DNA of 10,272 bases from assembly GCA_005790265.1 (NCBI GenBank), contig SXVE01000127.1, positions 1-10,272 on the forward strand, given 5' to 3'. Every line of letters begins with the position of its first letter. Within the stretch, counting starts at the first letter, position 1. Below the pieces are notes generated by a model. The model saw only the letters and a list, made by a program, of their open reading frames with translations. It was not told the DNA's origin and searched no databases. The DNA is from Acidobacteriota bacterium (GTDB lineage Bacteria > Acidobacteriota > Blastocatellia > Pyrinomonadales > Pyrinomonadaceae). Of this stretch, positions 1 through 7,921 are shown one piece after another. A program made the position numbers and the translations under genes.

Positions 1-212
1 CCGTCCACTTCTTTACCGTTAAATTGTTCGATGGCGTTTTCGCCTTCTTCTTTCGATGACATTTCGACGAAACCGAAACCACGCGAGCGACCGGTTTCAC
101 GGTCTTCGACGACGTTGGCTGATTCGACCGTGCCGACCTGACCGAATAATTCTTCTAAATCGTAATTCGTTGTGTTGAAGGAAAGGTTTCCGACATAAAG
201 TTTCATTGACAT
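1..212 (-). CDS. RRM-domain RNA-binding protein (5' part, cut by window edge)
   Basis: The minus strand encodes 70 residues of a small RNA-recognition-motif protein of the kind found in cyanobacteria and several other bacterial phyla, which bind single-stranded RNA in the cytoplasm. Both RRM signatures are visible: RNP2 as LYVGNL (residues 5-10) and RNP1 as RGFGFVEM (44-51), with the expected acidic helix between them (YDLEELF). The fold is nearly complete; only the last strand and any glycine-rich tail lie beyond base 1. Two in-frame ATGs exist, at 212 and 206. The first is preferred because an AAGG box (229-226) lies 13 bases upstream of it and 19 upstream of the second. The gene diverges from the M1 peptidase gene. 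Family assignment is firm; the RNA target is unknown. Confidence 0.93.
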   Translation of the reverse strand, partial: MSMKLYVGNLSFNTTNYDLEELFGQVGTVESANVVEDRETGRSRGFGFVEMSSKEEGENAIEQFNGKEVD

Positions 213-693
213 AATAATTTTTTTACCTTGTTCCGCCATTTGGGGAACTTCAAGAAGAAGCGTCGAATCGAATTTTGCTTCGGAGAAACGGTAATCCCGT
301 CGAAGATTTGCGTTCGGATGCTCAATGGGAAAAAGAGCTACTTCTTTAACCAAAAACCAGCCCAGCTCTCGAACTCCAAAACGCCGTCAAATAAAACTTA
401 TCAGATGGGCGCACCACCGTTGATGCGCGAGAGAAGGATTAACAGTCATCTATGATGCACAGTTTCGGCTTCGGTTGCAAGCAAAGTCTTTTTCAAAACA
501 GCGGCGGCGCGGGCGTTTGCCTGCAATTCGCGATTTTGAACGCACATGCGGCTGATTTGATTTCAGACTAAATATTTATTTCGTTTCGCGCAAACTATTT
601 AGATAATTTCATCATCAGTATCTTTTGTTTTCGGTCGAACAAACCAAAATCTTGTGCCGGCGGGCAAATCTACCGGCGAAAAAACCAAAAATA
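213..693. other. Intergenic region between divergent rbp and M1 peptidase genes
   Basis: This stretch of about 480 bases holds no convincing gene. Open frames starting with TTG at 228 and 625 lack a ribosome binding site and family-like sequence; the second is only an upstream extension of the peptidase frame. The part next to the peptidase (about 560-615) is AT-rich and includes TAGATAAT around 600-607, which could be a -10 box, but no good -35 box is visible. On the minus strand the region would supply the promoter and possibly a long leader for the RRM gene; genes of this class can be cold-regulated through their leaders in other bacteria, but nothing here proves that. A weak hairpin GCGCA/TGCGC lies near 405-430. 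Confidence 0.5.
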
Positions 694-2631
694 ATGATGA
701 TGAAAAAATATCCAAACGCGGCAACAATCTTTGCCGGCGCGCTGATTCTCGGCTTTGTTTTGACGAGCGGCGCGTTTGCCCAAACTATGAAAGAAACTGT
801 CAGATCAATCTCCTCAGCCGGACAATCGAAAATCGCCGATTTTCACTCGTATGCCAATCCGCACCAAATCGTCGTGCGTCACGTTGATTTGAACTGGAAC
901 GTGTTATTTGACCGCAAAGTTTTGGAAGGAACGGCGACTTTAACCGTCGAACGCGTTGCCGGTGTGTCAGACAACGCGCCGCTTATGCTTGACACGCGCG
1001 ATTTGAAAATCGAAAAAGCGGAGGCTTCAACGGACGGCGGAAAATCATATAAAAACGCTGAATTCAGCGTCGGCGCGAATGACAAAATTCTCGGCGCGCC
1101 GCTCACCGTTCAACTGCCGCCGAATGTTAATCGCGTGCGCATTTCTTATGCGACCGCGCCGACCGCTTCCGGTTTGCAGTGGCTCGCGCCCGAACAAACC
1201 GCCGGACGAAAAGAACCGTTTATGTTTTCGCAGGCGCAGGCGATTCACGCGCGCTCGTTTATTCCGGTGCAGGATTCGCCCGCCGTGCGCGTGACATATT
1301 CGGCGCGCGTGCGCACGCCGAAAAATCTGCTCGCCGTAATGAGCGCCGAAGGGAATGAACAAAACAGCCGACAGCGCGACGGCGATTACCAATTCAAAAT
1401 GACGCGCGCGATTCCGCCGTATCTGATTGCGATTGCCGTCGGCGATTTGCAATTTAAGAGTTTGGGCGCGCGCACCGGCGTTTACACCGAACCGGCGATG
1501 ATCGAAAAATCCGCGTTTGAACTCGCCGACACGGAAAAAATGGTTGCGGCGACCGAAAAACTTTTCGGCGCGTATCGCTGGGGACGCTACGATTTACTCG
1601 TTCTGCCGCCGTCGTTTCCGTTCGGCGGAATGGAAAATCCGATGCTCACTTTCGCGACGCCGACGATTCTCGCGGGCGATAAATCGCTCGTTTCGCTGGT
1701 CGCGCACGAACTCGCGCATTCGTGGTCGGGAAATCTGGTGACGAATGCGACGTGGCGCGATTTCTGGCTGAACGAAGGTTTTACGACGTATCTCGAACGG
1801 CGCATTATCGAAGCGGTTTACGGCGTGCCGCGCCGCGAAATGGAAGCGACTTTAGGCAGACGCGGACTCGAAGAAGAGTTGGCGGAAATGGCGATGCCCG
1901 ATCAAATTCTGCACGTTGATTTGAAAGGGCGCGACCCGGACGAAGGTTTCACCGGCGTTCCGTATGAAAAAGGCGCGCTTTTTCTGCGACATCTCGAAGA
2001 AACGGTCGGACGCGAAAAATTCGATAAATTCGTGCGCGGTTATTTTGATGCGCACGCGTTTCAAAGCATCACGACCGAAACATTCGTTGATTATTTGAAC
2101 GTAAATCTGCTCGCGTCAAATCAAAATATTGCGCGCGCCGACGTGGAAGAATGGATCGAAAAATCCGGTTTGCCGAAAAATGCGCCGCAGCCGAAATCCG
2201 ATGCTTTTGTCAAAGTCGAAACCGAAGCGCGTAATTATTTGAGCGGAAAAGCGGCGGCGAAAAATGTGCGCGCGGCAAATTGGACGACGCAGGAATGGCT
2301 CCATTTTCTCGGCAGTTTATCGTCCGATTTAAATGCCCAGAGAATGACGGAACTCGACCGCGCTTTTAATCTGACAACGCGCGGCAACGCGGAAATCGCG
2401 TTTCAGTGGCTGCTGCTTTCGATCAAAAACGATTATTCGGCGGCGGACGCGCGGCTCGAAGAATTTTTGACGACCATCGGACGCCGCAAGTTTGTCAAAC
2501 CGTTGTTCGACGAACTCGTCAAAACGCCGAACGGCAGAAAACGCGCGAATGAAATCTATGCCAAAGCGCGTTCCGGTTATCATCCGATTACGCAGGCGAC
2601 CGTTGACGATATTTTGAAACGCGGCAAATAA
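694..2631 (+). CDS. Exported M1 family aminopeptidase, leukotriene A4 hydrolase-like
   Basis: A 645-residue zinc aminopeptidase that removes N-terminal residues from peptides. A Sec signal peptide (about 1-29, ending GAFA before Q30, no lipobox cysteine) indicates a periplasmic or secreted enzyme. The M1 hallmarks are intact: exopeptidase motif GGMEN (311-315), zinc site HELAH (338-342) with the third ligand E361 exactly 18 residues later, and a proton-donor tyrosine in PYEKG (Y424). The C-terminal third matches the LTA4H helical domain, including GRRKF (596-600): R597 and K599 align with the LTA4H carboxylate-binding Arg and Lys. Bacterial members act as aminopeptidases, so epoxide hydrolase activity is not implied. 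The start is placed at the first of three consecutive ATGs (694, 697, 700) because it leads directly into the signal peptide; an upstream TTG at 625 would bury that peptide. No clear Shine-Dalgarno is seen. Confidence 0.93.
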   Translation: MMMKKYPNAATIFAGALILGFVLTSGAFAQTMKETVRSISSAGQSKIADFHSYANPHQIVVRHVDLNWNVLFDRKVLEGTATLTVERVAGVSDNAPLMLDTRDLKIEKAEASTDGGKSYKNAEFSVGANDKILGAPLTVQLPPNVNRVRISYATAPTASGLQWLAPEQTAGRKEPFMFSQAQAIHARSFIPVQDSPAVRVTYSARVRTPKNLLAVMSAEGNEQNSRQRDGDYQFKMTRAIPPYLIAIAVGDLQFKSLGARTGVYTEPAMIEKSAFELADTEKMVAATEKLFGAYRWGRYDLLVLPPSFPFGGMENPMLTFATPTILAGDKSLVSLVAHELAHSWSGNLVTNATWRDFWLNEGFTTYLERRIIEAVYGVPRREMEATLGRRGLEEELAEMAMPDQILHVDLKGRDPDEGFTGVPYEKGALFLRHLEETVGREKFDKFVRGYFDAHAFQSITTETFVDYLNVNLLASNQNIARADVEEWIEKSGLPKNAPQPKSDAFVKVETEARNYLSGKAAAKNVRAANWTTQEWLHFLGSLSSDLNAQRMTELDRAFNLTTRGNAEIAFQWLLLSIKNDYSAADARLEEFLTTIGRRKFVKPLFDELVKTPNGRKRANEIYAKARSGYHPITQATVDDILKRGK

Positions 2632-2659
2632 AACCGGGCGCAAATCGCAAAAATAAAAA

Positions 2660-2710
2660 AAAGAGGAATGTGGATCGCTCATGATTCGCGCTCCTCTTTC
2701 TTTATTTTTC
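2660..2710. terminator. Bidirectional intrinsic terminator between convergent genes
   Basis: AAAGAGGA (2660-2667) pairs with TCCTCTTT (2692-2699); after one mismatch the stem continues with a further G-C and two wobble pairs (2669-2671 with 2688-2690). On the plus strand it is followed by CTTTATTTTT, and on the minus strand by an eight-T run and then ATTTTT. It lies 28 bases after the M1 peptidase stop and downstream of the kinase gene on the other strand, so it can serve both. Confidence 0.8.
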
Positions 2711-2720
2711 CAATTTGGAA
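2708..2720. repeat. Short perfect palindrome TTCCAA-T-TTGGAA
   Basis: Six-base arms flank a single T, directly after the T-rich side of the bidirectional terminator. It may add to the terminator structure or be chance; no protein site is claimed. Confidence 0.35.
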
Positions 2721-2731
2721 TTTAAGTTAAA

Positions 2732-2754
2732 GCGGCGAATTAGTTTTTCGCCGC
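2732..2754 (-). terminator. Hairpin downstream of the kinase gene
   Basis: GCGGCGAA (2732-2739) and TTCGCCGC (2747-2754) form a perfect eight-base, GC-rich stem with a seven-base loop. It starts 25 bases after the kinase stop codon. The sequence that follows on the minus strand is only moderately T-rich (TTTAACTT), so this may be a weak first terminator or a 3'-end stabilising hairpin ahead of the stronger terminator at 2660-2710. Confidence 0.45.
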
Positions 2755-2778
2755 ACAAAAATTCAGCGCGCAAAACTT

Positions 2779-5700
2779 TTACCGCCGATTGTTCCAACCG
2801 GCGAGACTGGCGACGACGGCGAGCAGCTCCGCCGGTTCGACCGGTTTCGGAACGTGCATTTGAAAACCGGCGCTCAGCACGCGCATTCGATCTTCGACTC
2901 GCGCGTAAGCCGTCAGCGCGACTGCCGGAATTCGCCCGCCTTTTTCCGGCGGCAGTTCGCGAACCGCCTGGATCAAATCGTATCCGTCGCGTTCCGGCAT
3001 TCCGATGTCGCTGACAAGCACGTCGAATTCCTCGCTTTCAATTTTTTCGAGCGCTTCATTAACCGATGAAACGCCGGTGATTCGCGCCTCGCAGTGTTCA
3101 AAAATAAAAACGAGCAATTCGCGCGTGTCGCGTTCGTCGTCAACGACGAGAACGCGCAGATTTCTGATTTCCGGCGGGCAGACAAACGGAACACTGCTCT
3201 GTGCCGTCGGCGAAACTCTCTCTCCCGCCGGTTCATCGAGCAGCGGCACTTCTTTCGAGCGAACCGGAATAATCGGAAACGAAACGGTGAAAACCGCGCC
3301 TTGCCCGATTCCTTCGCTCGCTGCCTGAACGGTTCCGCCGTGCAATTCGACGAGATGACGCACGATGGCGAGTCCGAGTCCGAGTCCGCCGTACTGACGC
3401 GTCGTCGAGCTGTCGCTCTGCCGAAATCGCTCGAAAATAAACGGCAGCGTCTCGGTCTCAATTCCTTGTCCGTTGTCGGCGATGGTAATTTCGACGTGCG
3501 AATTAACGCGTTCGAGTTTAATCATGACGCGTCCCTGTTTCGGCGTAAATTTAATGGCGTTCGAGAGCAGATTCCAGATAATTTGCTGCAAACGGTCAGC
3601 ATCGCCGGAAATCATTACGCCCGAAGTCAGCACTTTTTGCAGCCGGATGCTTTTCGCTTCCGCCGCCGGACGCACCGATTCAATCGCCAGTTCGATCACC
3701 GGCGCGAGTTCGACCGGATTAATGTCGAGCCGCAGTTTGCCGGAAATGATGCGCGAAACATCGAGAATATCTTCGATCAGCTGCGATTGAGATTTCGCGT
3801 TGCGCTCGATGATTTCGACGGCGCGCTCGGCTTGTTCGCCGTCAATCTGTTTTTCTTTAAGCAGCCGCGACCAGCCCAAAATCGAAGAAAGCGGCGTGCG
3901 CAGCTCGTGCGAAAGCGTCGCTAAAAATTCGTCTTTCAAACGATTGGCGTTTTCCGCTTCGGCGCGCGCTTCTTTTTCATTCCACAAAAGCCGCTCGCGC
4001 TCGGACTGAATCATTCTTTCTTCGGTGATATCAATCGTAATGCCGTCGAAGCGGTACGGATCGCCGTTTTCATCGTAAAAACCGCGCCCGGTCGCGCGAA
4101 TCCATTTGACGCGGTCGCCGTCCGGGCTGACGGTGCGGTAAACGACATCGTAGTGCGTTTGACCGACGATTGACGCGTCAATCGCGCTGCGCGTCAGCTC
4201 GCGGTCTGCCGGGTGAATGATGCGGTAAAAATCTTCAATCGTCACGGCTGCATCCGGCGACAGCCAGAAATGTTCTTTGGTCTGCGTGCTCCAATTCAGC
4301 ACGTCGAACGGCAAATCGCAGTACCACAAACCGAGAACCGAAGAATCGAGCACGAGTTGGAGCCGCTCCTGACTTTTTTGCAAAGCGGCTTCGGTTGTGC
4401 GGCGCGCCGTTACGTCCTGCATCGCGCCGAGCATTCTGATCGGTTTGCCGTCGCGATGAATGGCGAATCCGCGGTCAAGAACATATCTGAAGCTGCCGTC
4501 GGCGCAGATGAAGCGGTATTCGTCCGACCATTTTTCGCCGCCGTTATCAATGACATCGTGAATGCTTTTGACGACGCGGTCGCGGTCTTCCGCGTGTATG
4601 TGTTCGTACCACCATTTGGCGGTCGTTTCAACATCTTCTTTGGCGTAGCCGAACATCGTTTCGACCGATTCGTTCCAGCGAACCAGATTGGTTTGCAAAT
4701 TCCAGTCCCAAATCGTGTCGTTCGTCGCGCGCGAAATCAAACCGAAGCGTTCGAGCGTTTCGCGCAACGCTTCTTCGGTTTCTTTGCGGCTCGTAATGTC
4801 AATGACGACGCCGGGCAGAGAAACCGCCGCGCCCGTTTCGTCGCGCACGATGCTGCCGCGCGCGAACACCCAGCGAACGCCGCCGTCCGGTTTGACGAGG
4901 CGGTATTCGGCTTCGTAAGAATCTTTGTTTTCGAGCGCGTCGGCGATCAGAGTTTTTACGCGATCAACATCTTCTTCGTGAATTGCCGCCACGTAACTTT
5001 CAATCCTGCCGCCTTGAGCATCTTCGGGCGAAACCGAGAAAAAGAGCGCGAGATTTTTGTCGGCGACCACGCGATTATGTCGCACGTCCCACGTCCACGT
5101 GCCGATGGCTCCGGCTTCGAGCGCCGCTTCGAGCCGCAGGCGCGTATCTTCGAGCGCCAGTTCCATCTCGCGCCGTCTGGTCAAGTCAATTTGCTTGAGC
5201 ACGAATTCGCTCGCCTGATCGTTGCCGTCCTTAACCGGATAAAGATGCGATTCGAGCCAGCGCGGCGCGGCTTCCGGTTTGATGTGCGGCACCGGACTGT
5301 AAAGCGCGGCGGGCAAAACGACCGCTTCGCCGCCGAGCAATCGCTCGATCATCTCCGCCCTTTCCGGCGTCTGAAATTCCTCGATTTCAAATATATTTTG
5401 TTCGCTGATTTCATCGAGCGAGACGTTCCACAATTCGCGGAAACTGCGGTTGACCGTGAGCGGGCGACCGTCCTTATTAAAAATCATCATACTGAGCGGC
5501 GATTGTTCGACGACGCTGCGAAACCGCCGTTCGGATTCGTGCAGCCGGACGTTCGTCGCCTGCAATTCCTGCGCGCGCAGATAGATTTCCGCCTCCATTC
5601 GCTTGTTGCGCTGCAAGAGCAGCGCCGACGCTTCATCCTGCTGGCGGCGGTTTTGTTCGAGGCGAACGAGTTCGGTAATGTCCTCGACGTAATGAACGGC

Positions 5701-6084
5701 GTATCTGACCTTTTTTTCTTCGTCGGCAAAAACCGGAAAAGTCTTCAAACTCCAAAATCGTTCTTCGTAGCCGCCGCCCTGTTCCGCCGGTCGCTGAATG
5801 TCGTATTTCTGAATCGGCAGCGTATCAACGTCGCCCGTTTGAAAAACCCGTTCGAGCGAGCCGCGCACGTTTGCCATACTGTGCGTCGCCGCATCTTCGT
5901 CCGGATTTTCCGGGAACACCTCGAAAAGATTGCGCCCGACGATGTCTTCGCGCCGCAGCATCGTCGCCTTTAAATACTCTTCCGACACGGCGGCGACCGT
6001 CATATCCGGCAGTACGATAATGTATAAACCGGGAAGATTTTCGAATAATTGACGAAAGTCGAGCGCAAACGTTTCATTAGGCAT
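2779..6084 (-). CDS. Soluble hybrid sensor histidine kinase with five PAS-like domains and a receiver domain
   Basis: An 1101-residue two-component sensor with no signal peptide or membrane segment, so cytoplasmic. Order: PAS-like 1 (about 9-135), a charged coiled-coil linker (140-188), PAS-like 2 (187-302), PAS 3 (318-432), PAS 4 (446-562), PAS 5 (574-690), HisKA (717-783), HATPase (829-938), receiver (976-1095). Phosphoacceptor H726 sits in SHELRTPL. ATP-site boxes are intact: N842 in LLSNAIKF, D870 in DNGQG, FIFERF (882-887) and GLGLGL (900-905). The receiver has the acidic pair D982/D983, phosphoacceptor D1026 in VSDIGMP and K1080 in PKP. Kinase and receiver therefore both look active. 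PAS 3 to 5 each end in a PAC-like segment close to DIT or DVT, the PAS_3 type. No Hpt domain, output domain or neighbouring response regulator is present, so the phosphorelay partner lies elsewhere. The ligand is unknown. No Shine-Dalgarno is seen before the ATG at 6084. Confidence 0.95.
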   Translation of the reverse strand: MPNETFALDFRQLFENLPGLYIIVLPDMTVAAVSEEYLKATMLRREDIVGRNLFEVFPENPDEDAATHSMANVRGSLERVFQTGDVDTLPIQKYDIQRPAEQGGGYEERFWSLKTFPVFADEEKKVRYAVHYVEDITELVRLEQNRRQQDEASALLLQRNKRMEAEIYLRAQELQATNVRLHESERRFRSVVEQSPLSMMIFNKDGRPLTVNRSFRELWNVSLDEISEQNIFEIEEFQTPERAEMIERLLGGEAVVLPAALYSPVPHIKPEAAPRWLESHLYPVKDGNDQASEFVLKQIDLTRRREMELALEDTRLRLEAALEAGAIGTWTWDVRHNRVVADKNLALFFSVSPEDAQGGRIESYVAAIHEEDVDRVKTLIADALENKDSYEAEYRLVKPDGGVRWVFARGSIVRDETGAAVSLPGVVIDITSRKETEEALRETLERFGLISRATNDTIWDWNLQTNLVRWNESVETMFGYAKEDVETTAKWWYEHIHAEDRDRVVKSIHDVIDNGGEKWSDEYRFICADGSFRYVLDRGFAIHRDGKPIRMLGAMQDVTARRTTEAALQKSQERLQLVLDSSVLGLWYCDLPFDVLNWSTQTKEHFWLSPDAAVTIEDFYRIIHPADRELTRSAIDASIVGQTHYDVVYRTVSPDGDRVKWIRATGRGFYDENGDPYRFDGITIDITEERMIQSERERLLWNEKEARAEAENANRLKDEFLATLSHELRTPLSSILGWSRLLKEKQIDGEQAERAVEIIERNAKSQSQLIEDILDVSRIISGKLRLDINPVELAPVIELAIESVRPAAEAKSIRLQKVLTSGVMISGDADRLQQIIWNLLSNAIKFTPKQGRVMIKLERVNSHVEITIADNGQGIETETLPFIFERFRQSDSSTTRQYGGLGLGLAIVRHLVELHGGTVQAASEGIGQGAVFTVSFPIIPVRSKEVPLLDEPAGERVSPTAQSSVPFVCPPEIRNLRVLVVDDERDTRELLVFIFEHCEARITGVSSVNEALEKIESEEFDVLVSDIGMPERDGYDLIQAVRELPPEKGGRIPAVALTAYARVEDRMRVLSAGFQMHVPKPVEPAELLAVVASLAGWNNRR

Positions 6085-6265
6085 AATCTATTTAAACTTT
6101 ATGTGCAGCGAGCCGGATTTGGCAACTGATAAACAGTTTATAAAAACGCGCGGCATTTTAACATTCGGGCGGAAAAGCGTTATCTTAAATCAACAAATTC
6201 TTTGATTCGGACAAATCCGAAAAGCCGGGCGAAACCGCTCGGAAACACACTTGGCGAAACACAAA
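6085..6265. promoter_or_regulatory. Divergent intergenic region, kinase / M28 peptidase
   Basis: This 181-base gap separates two divergent genes and must hold promoters for both. It contains overlapping small inverted repeats: AACTG-ATAAA-CAGTT (6124-6138) and ATAAAC-A-GTTTAT (6129-6141). On the minus strand TATAAA near 6144-6139 could be a -10 box for the kinase, but no convincing -35 box precedes it. The inverted repeats overlap that position, so they could be an operator; this is inference. Confidence 0.4.
6158..6186 (+). promoter_or_regulatory. Candidate sigma-70-type promoter for the M28 peptidase
   Basis: TTAACA (6158-6163) matches the -35 consensus at five of six bases, followed by exactly 17 bases and TATCTT (6181-6186), four of six of the -10 consensus. 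Transcription would start near 6193, giving a leader of about 70 bases before the ATG at 6266. Assigned by eye only. Confidence 0.5.
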
Positions 6266-7723
6266 ATGAAATCAAACAAATTACGGAAAATTTTACTGAC
6301 CGGCTTGATTGCGCTGGCGGCGGCAAATTTCGCGTTGGCGCAAACGACGAGACAACGCTCGACAAACGTGGTGCAAACCCGATCAGCAGCGGCTATCGAA
6401 GAACGCGGCGTGCGCGCGGCAATGGAATTTTTAGCAAGCGACGCGCTGCAGGGACGCGGCAGCGGAACTGAATTCGAGCGGCTCGCCGGACAATACATCG
6501 GCTCGCAGCTGCGGCAGTTCGGCGTCGAACCGGCGGGCGAAACCGATTCGTCCGGCGCGGCGACTTATCTGCAAACCGTGAAAATCACGCGCAATTCGTT
6601 CGCCGCCAATCCGAAGCTGACCTACGCGGCGAACGGCGCGGCGGAAACGCTCGAACACGGCGGCGAGATGCTCGTTTTTCGGATGACGGCGGGACAAATC
6701 GCGGGCGAACTGCAAAAAATCAATCTTGACGGACAACCGAAATCGGGCGCGGTCGTTTTCGTTCGGCTGCGCGAAAACGAAAACACTCCGAATCTGTTTC
6801 AGAATTTGCAGCAGCTCGCCGCCGGCGGAGCGCGCGCTGTCATCGTCGAGGAAACCGCGCAGATTCGCGCCGGATGGACGAATTACGCGAATCGAAAAAT
6901 ATCGTTTACAAACGTTTCCGGCGTGGCGGCAAATAACGCCAATATAATTTTTGTCAGCAAAGCGGCAGCCGCGCGGCTTGCCGCCGTCGCCGATGGAACG
7001 CCGTTTGAAATCAAAGGCGAGCTTAATGCGCCGGAGAATCGGCAGACGTGGAACGCCGTCGGCAAAATAACCGGAACCGATTCTCGTCTCGCGTCCGAAG
7101 TCATTCTTTTGAGCGCGCATCTGGATCATCTCGGCGTGCGCGAAAATGCGCCGGGCGCGGACAAGATTTTTAACGGAGCCGACGACGACGCTTCCGGCTG
7201 CGTCGCCGTGCTCGAGCTCGCCCGCGTTTTGGCGAGCGGCAAACGCCCGAAACGCACCGTGCATTTCGCCTTTTTCGGCAGCGAAGAAGCGGGCGGTTAC
7301 GGCGCGCAGTTTTACGTGAGCAATCTGCCGTATCCGAAAGAAAAACTCGTCGCCAATCTCGAATTTGAAATGATCGGGCGTGCGGACGCCAAAGTGAAGC
7401 CGGAAGAATTGTGGCTGACCGGCTACGACCGCTCGAATCTCGGCGCGGAACTCGCCAGACAAGGCGCGCGCCTCGTCGCCGATCCGCACCCGGAAGAAAA
7501 CTTTTTCCAGCGTTCGGACAATTACACGCTCGCGCGGCAGGGCGTGATCGCGCACACGGTTTCGAGTTTCGGCTTGCACACCGATTATCATAAAGCGAGC
7601 GACGAAGTGAAAACGATTGATTTCCAGCACATGACGCGCTCAATCAATTCGATGGTCGCGCCCGTTCAATGGCTCGTTAATTCCGATTTCAAACCGGCTT
7701 GGTACGAAGGCAAAAAACCGTAA
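6266..7723 (+). CDS. Exported M28 family zinc metallopeptidase with PA-like insert
   Basis: A 485-residue zinc exopeptidase of the M28 (aminopeptidase Y/S-like) family. Residues 1-25 form a signal peptide ending ALA, so the enzyme acts outside the cytoplasm. A protease-associated (PA)-like segment lies at roughly 110-230 (GAVVFVRL, then GGARAVIVEE). The catalytic domain carries the metal-site series H285 (AHLDHLG), the DDD cluster from 306 (GADDDASG), E340/E341 (GSEEAGG; general base then ligand), E368 in FEMIGR and H442 (DYHKASD). The fourth position is Glu where many relatives have Asp in LDMIGR; both residues are known in the family, so activity is likely. The start is set at ATG 6266, giving a compact signal peptide; TTG 6251 would add five residues. 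Neither has an obvious Shine-Dalgarno. Peptide substrate unknown. Confidence 0.92.
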   Translation: MKSNKLRKILLTGLIALAAANFALAQTTRQRSTNVVQTRSAAAIEERGVRAAMEFLASDALQGRGSGTEFERLAGQYIGSQLRQFGVEPAGETDSSGAATYLQTVKITRNSFAANPKLTYAANGAAETLEHGGEMLVFRMTAGQIAGELQKINLDGQPKSGAVVFVRLRENENTPNLFQNLQQLAAGGARAVIVEETAQIRAGWTNYANRKISFTNVSGVAANNANIIFVSKAAAARLAAVADGTPFEIKGELNAPENRQTWNAVGKITGTDSRLASEVILLSAHLDHLGVRENAPGADKIFNGADDDASGCVAVLELARVLASGKRPKRTVHFAFFGSEEAGGYGAQFYVSNLPYPKEKLVANLEFEMIGRADAKVKPEELWLTGYDRSNLGAELARQGARLVADPHPEENFFQRSDNYTLARQGVIAHTVSSFGLHTDYHKASDEVKTIDFQHMTRSINSMVAPVQWLVNSDFKPAWYEGKKP

Positions 7724-7759
7724 AATTTCCAGACGGTTCGGAATAGCAAAGAGAGGCAG

Positions 7760-7871
7760 AAATGGGACGCGGATCGAGCGGATAAAACGGGTCGAAGCGG
7801 ATTTTATTAAATCAAAAAATCGTTATTAATCCGCATTAATCCGCTTGTTCCGTTCAATCCGTGTCCCATTT
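7760..7871. repeat. Long imperfect palindrome with CGGAT/ATCCG units every 9-10 bases; possible terminator
   Basis: Arms 7760-7803 and 7828-7871 pair across 44 positions with no gaps: 34 Watson-Crick pairs, 4 G-T pairs and 6 mismatches by hand count, around a 24-base AT-rich loop. The outer 15 positions pair completely, counting one wobble (AAATGGGAC with GTCCCATTT at the base). The left arm has CGGAT-like units starting at 7770, 7779, 7788 and 7798; the right arm has ATCCG-like units at 7829, 7839, 7848 and 7857, so spacing is 9-10 on both sides. A T-rich stretch (7869-7910) follows, so for the upstream peptidase transcript it could act as an intrinsic terminator. The architecture suggests an interspersed intergenic repeat family rather than an ordinary terminator. 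Confidence 0.85.
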
Positions 7872-7921
7872 CTTATTTTTCTATTTCTTTTCTGATTTTT
7901 AACAAAATCTTTTAACTGATA

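Noticed and set aside
228..455. A 75-codon plus-strand frame in the first intergenic region
   Set aside because: TTG start with no ribosome binding site, no family-like sequence and no coding-style codon pattern.
625..693. Upstream extension of the M1 peptidase to TTG 625
   Set aside because: It would add 23 residues before a textbook signal peptide that begins at the ATG cluster 694-702.
4213..5973. A 586-codon open frame on the plus strand opposite the kinase gene
   Set aside because: It is antisense to a clearly real kinase; the frame stays open because the kinase avoids the codons that would give stops on the other strand. The product shows no domain or plausible composition (rich in Arg and Phe).
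6431..7630. A 399-codon open frame on the minus strand opposite the M28 peptidase
   Set aside because: Same codon-bias shadow effect; no recognisable domain, and the opposite strand has intact catalytic motifs and a signal peptide.
7760..7871. CRISPR-like or direct repeat array reading of the CGGAT units
   Set aside because: The units are five bases at 9-10 base spacing, arranged as mirror arms of one hairpin; there are no spacer-length intervals.
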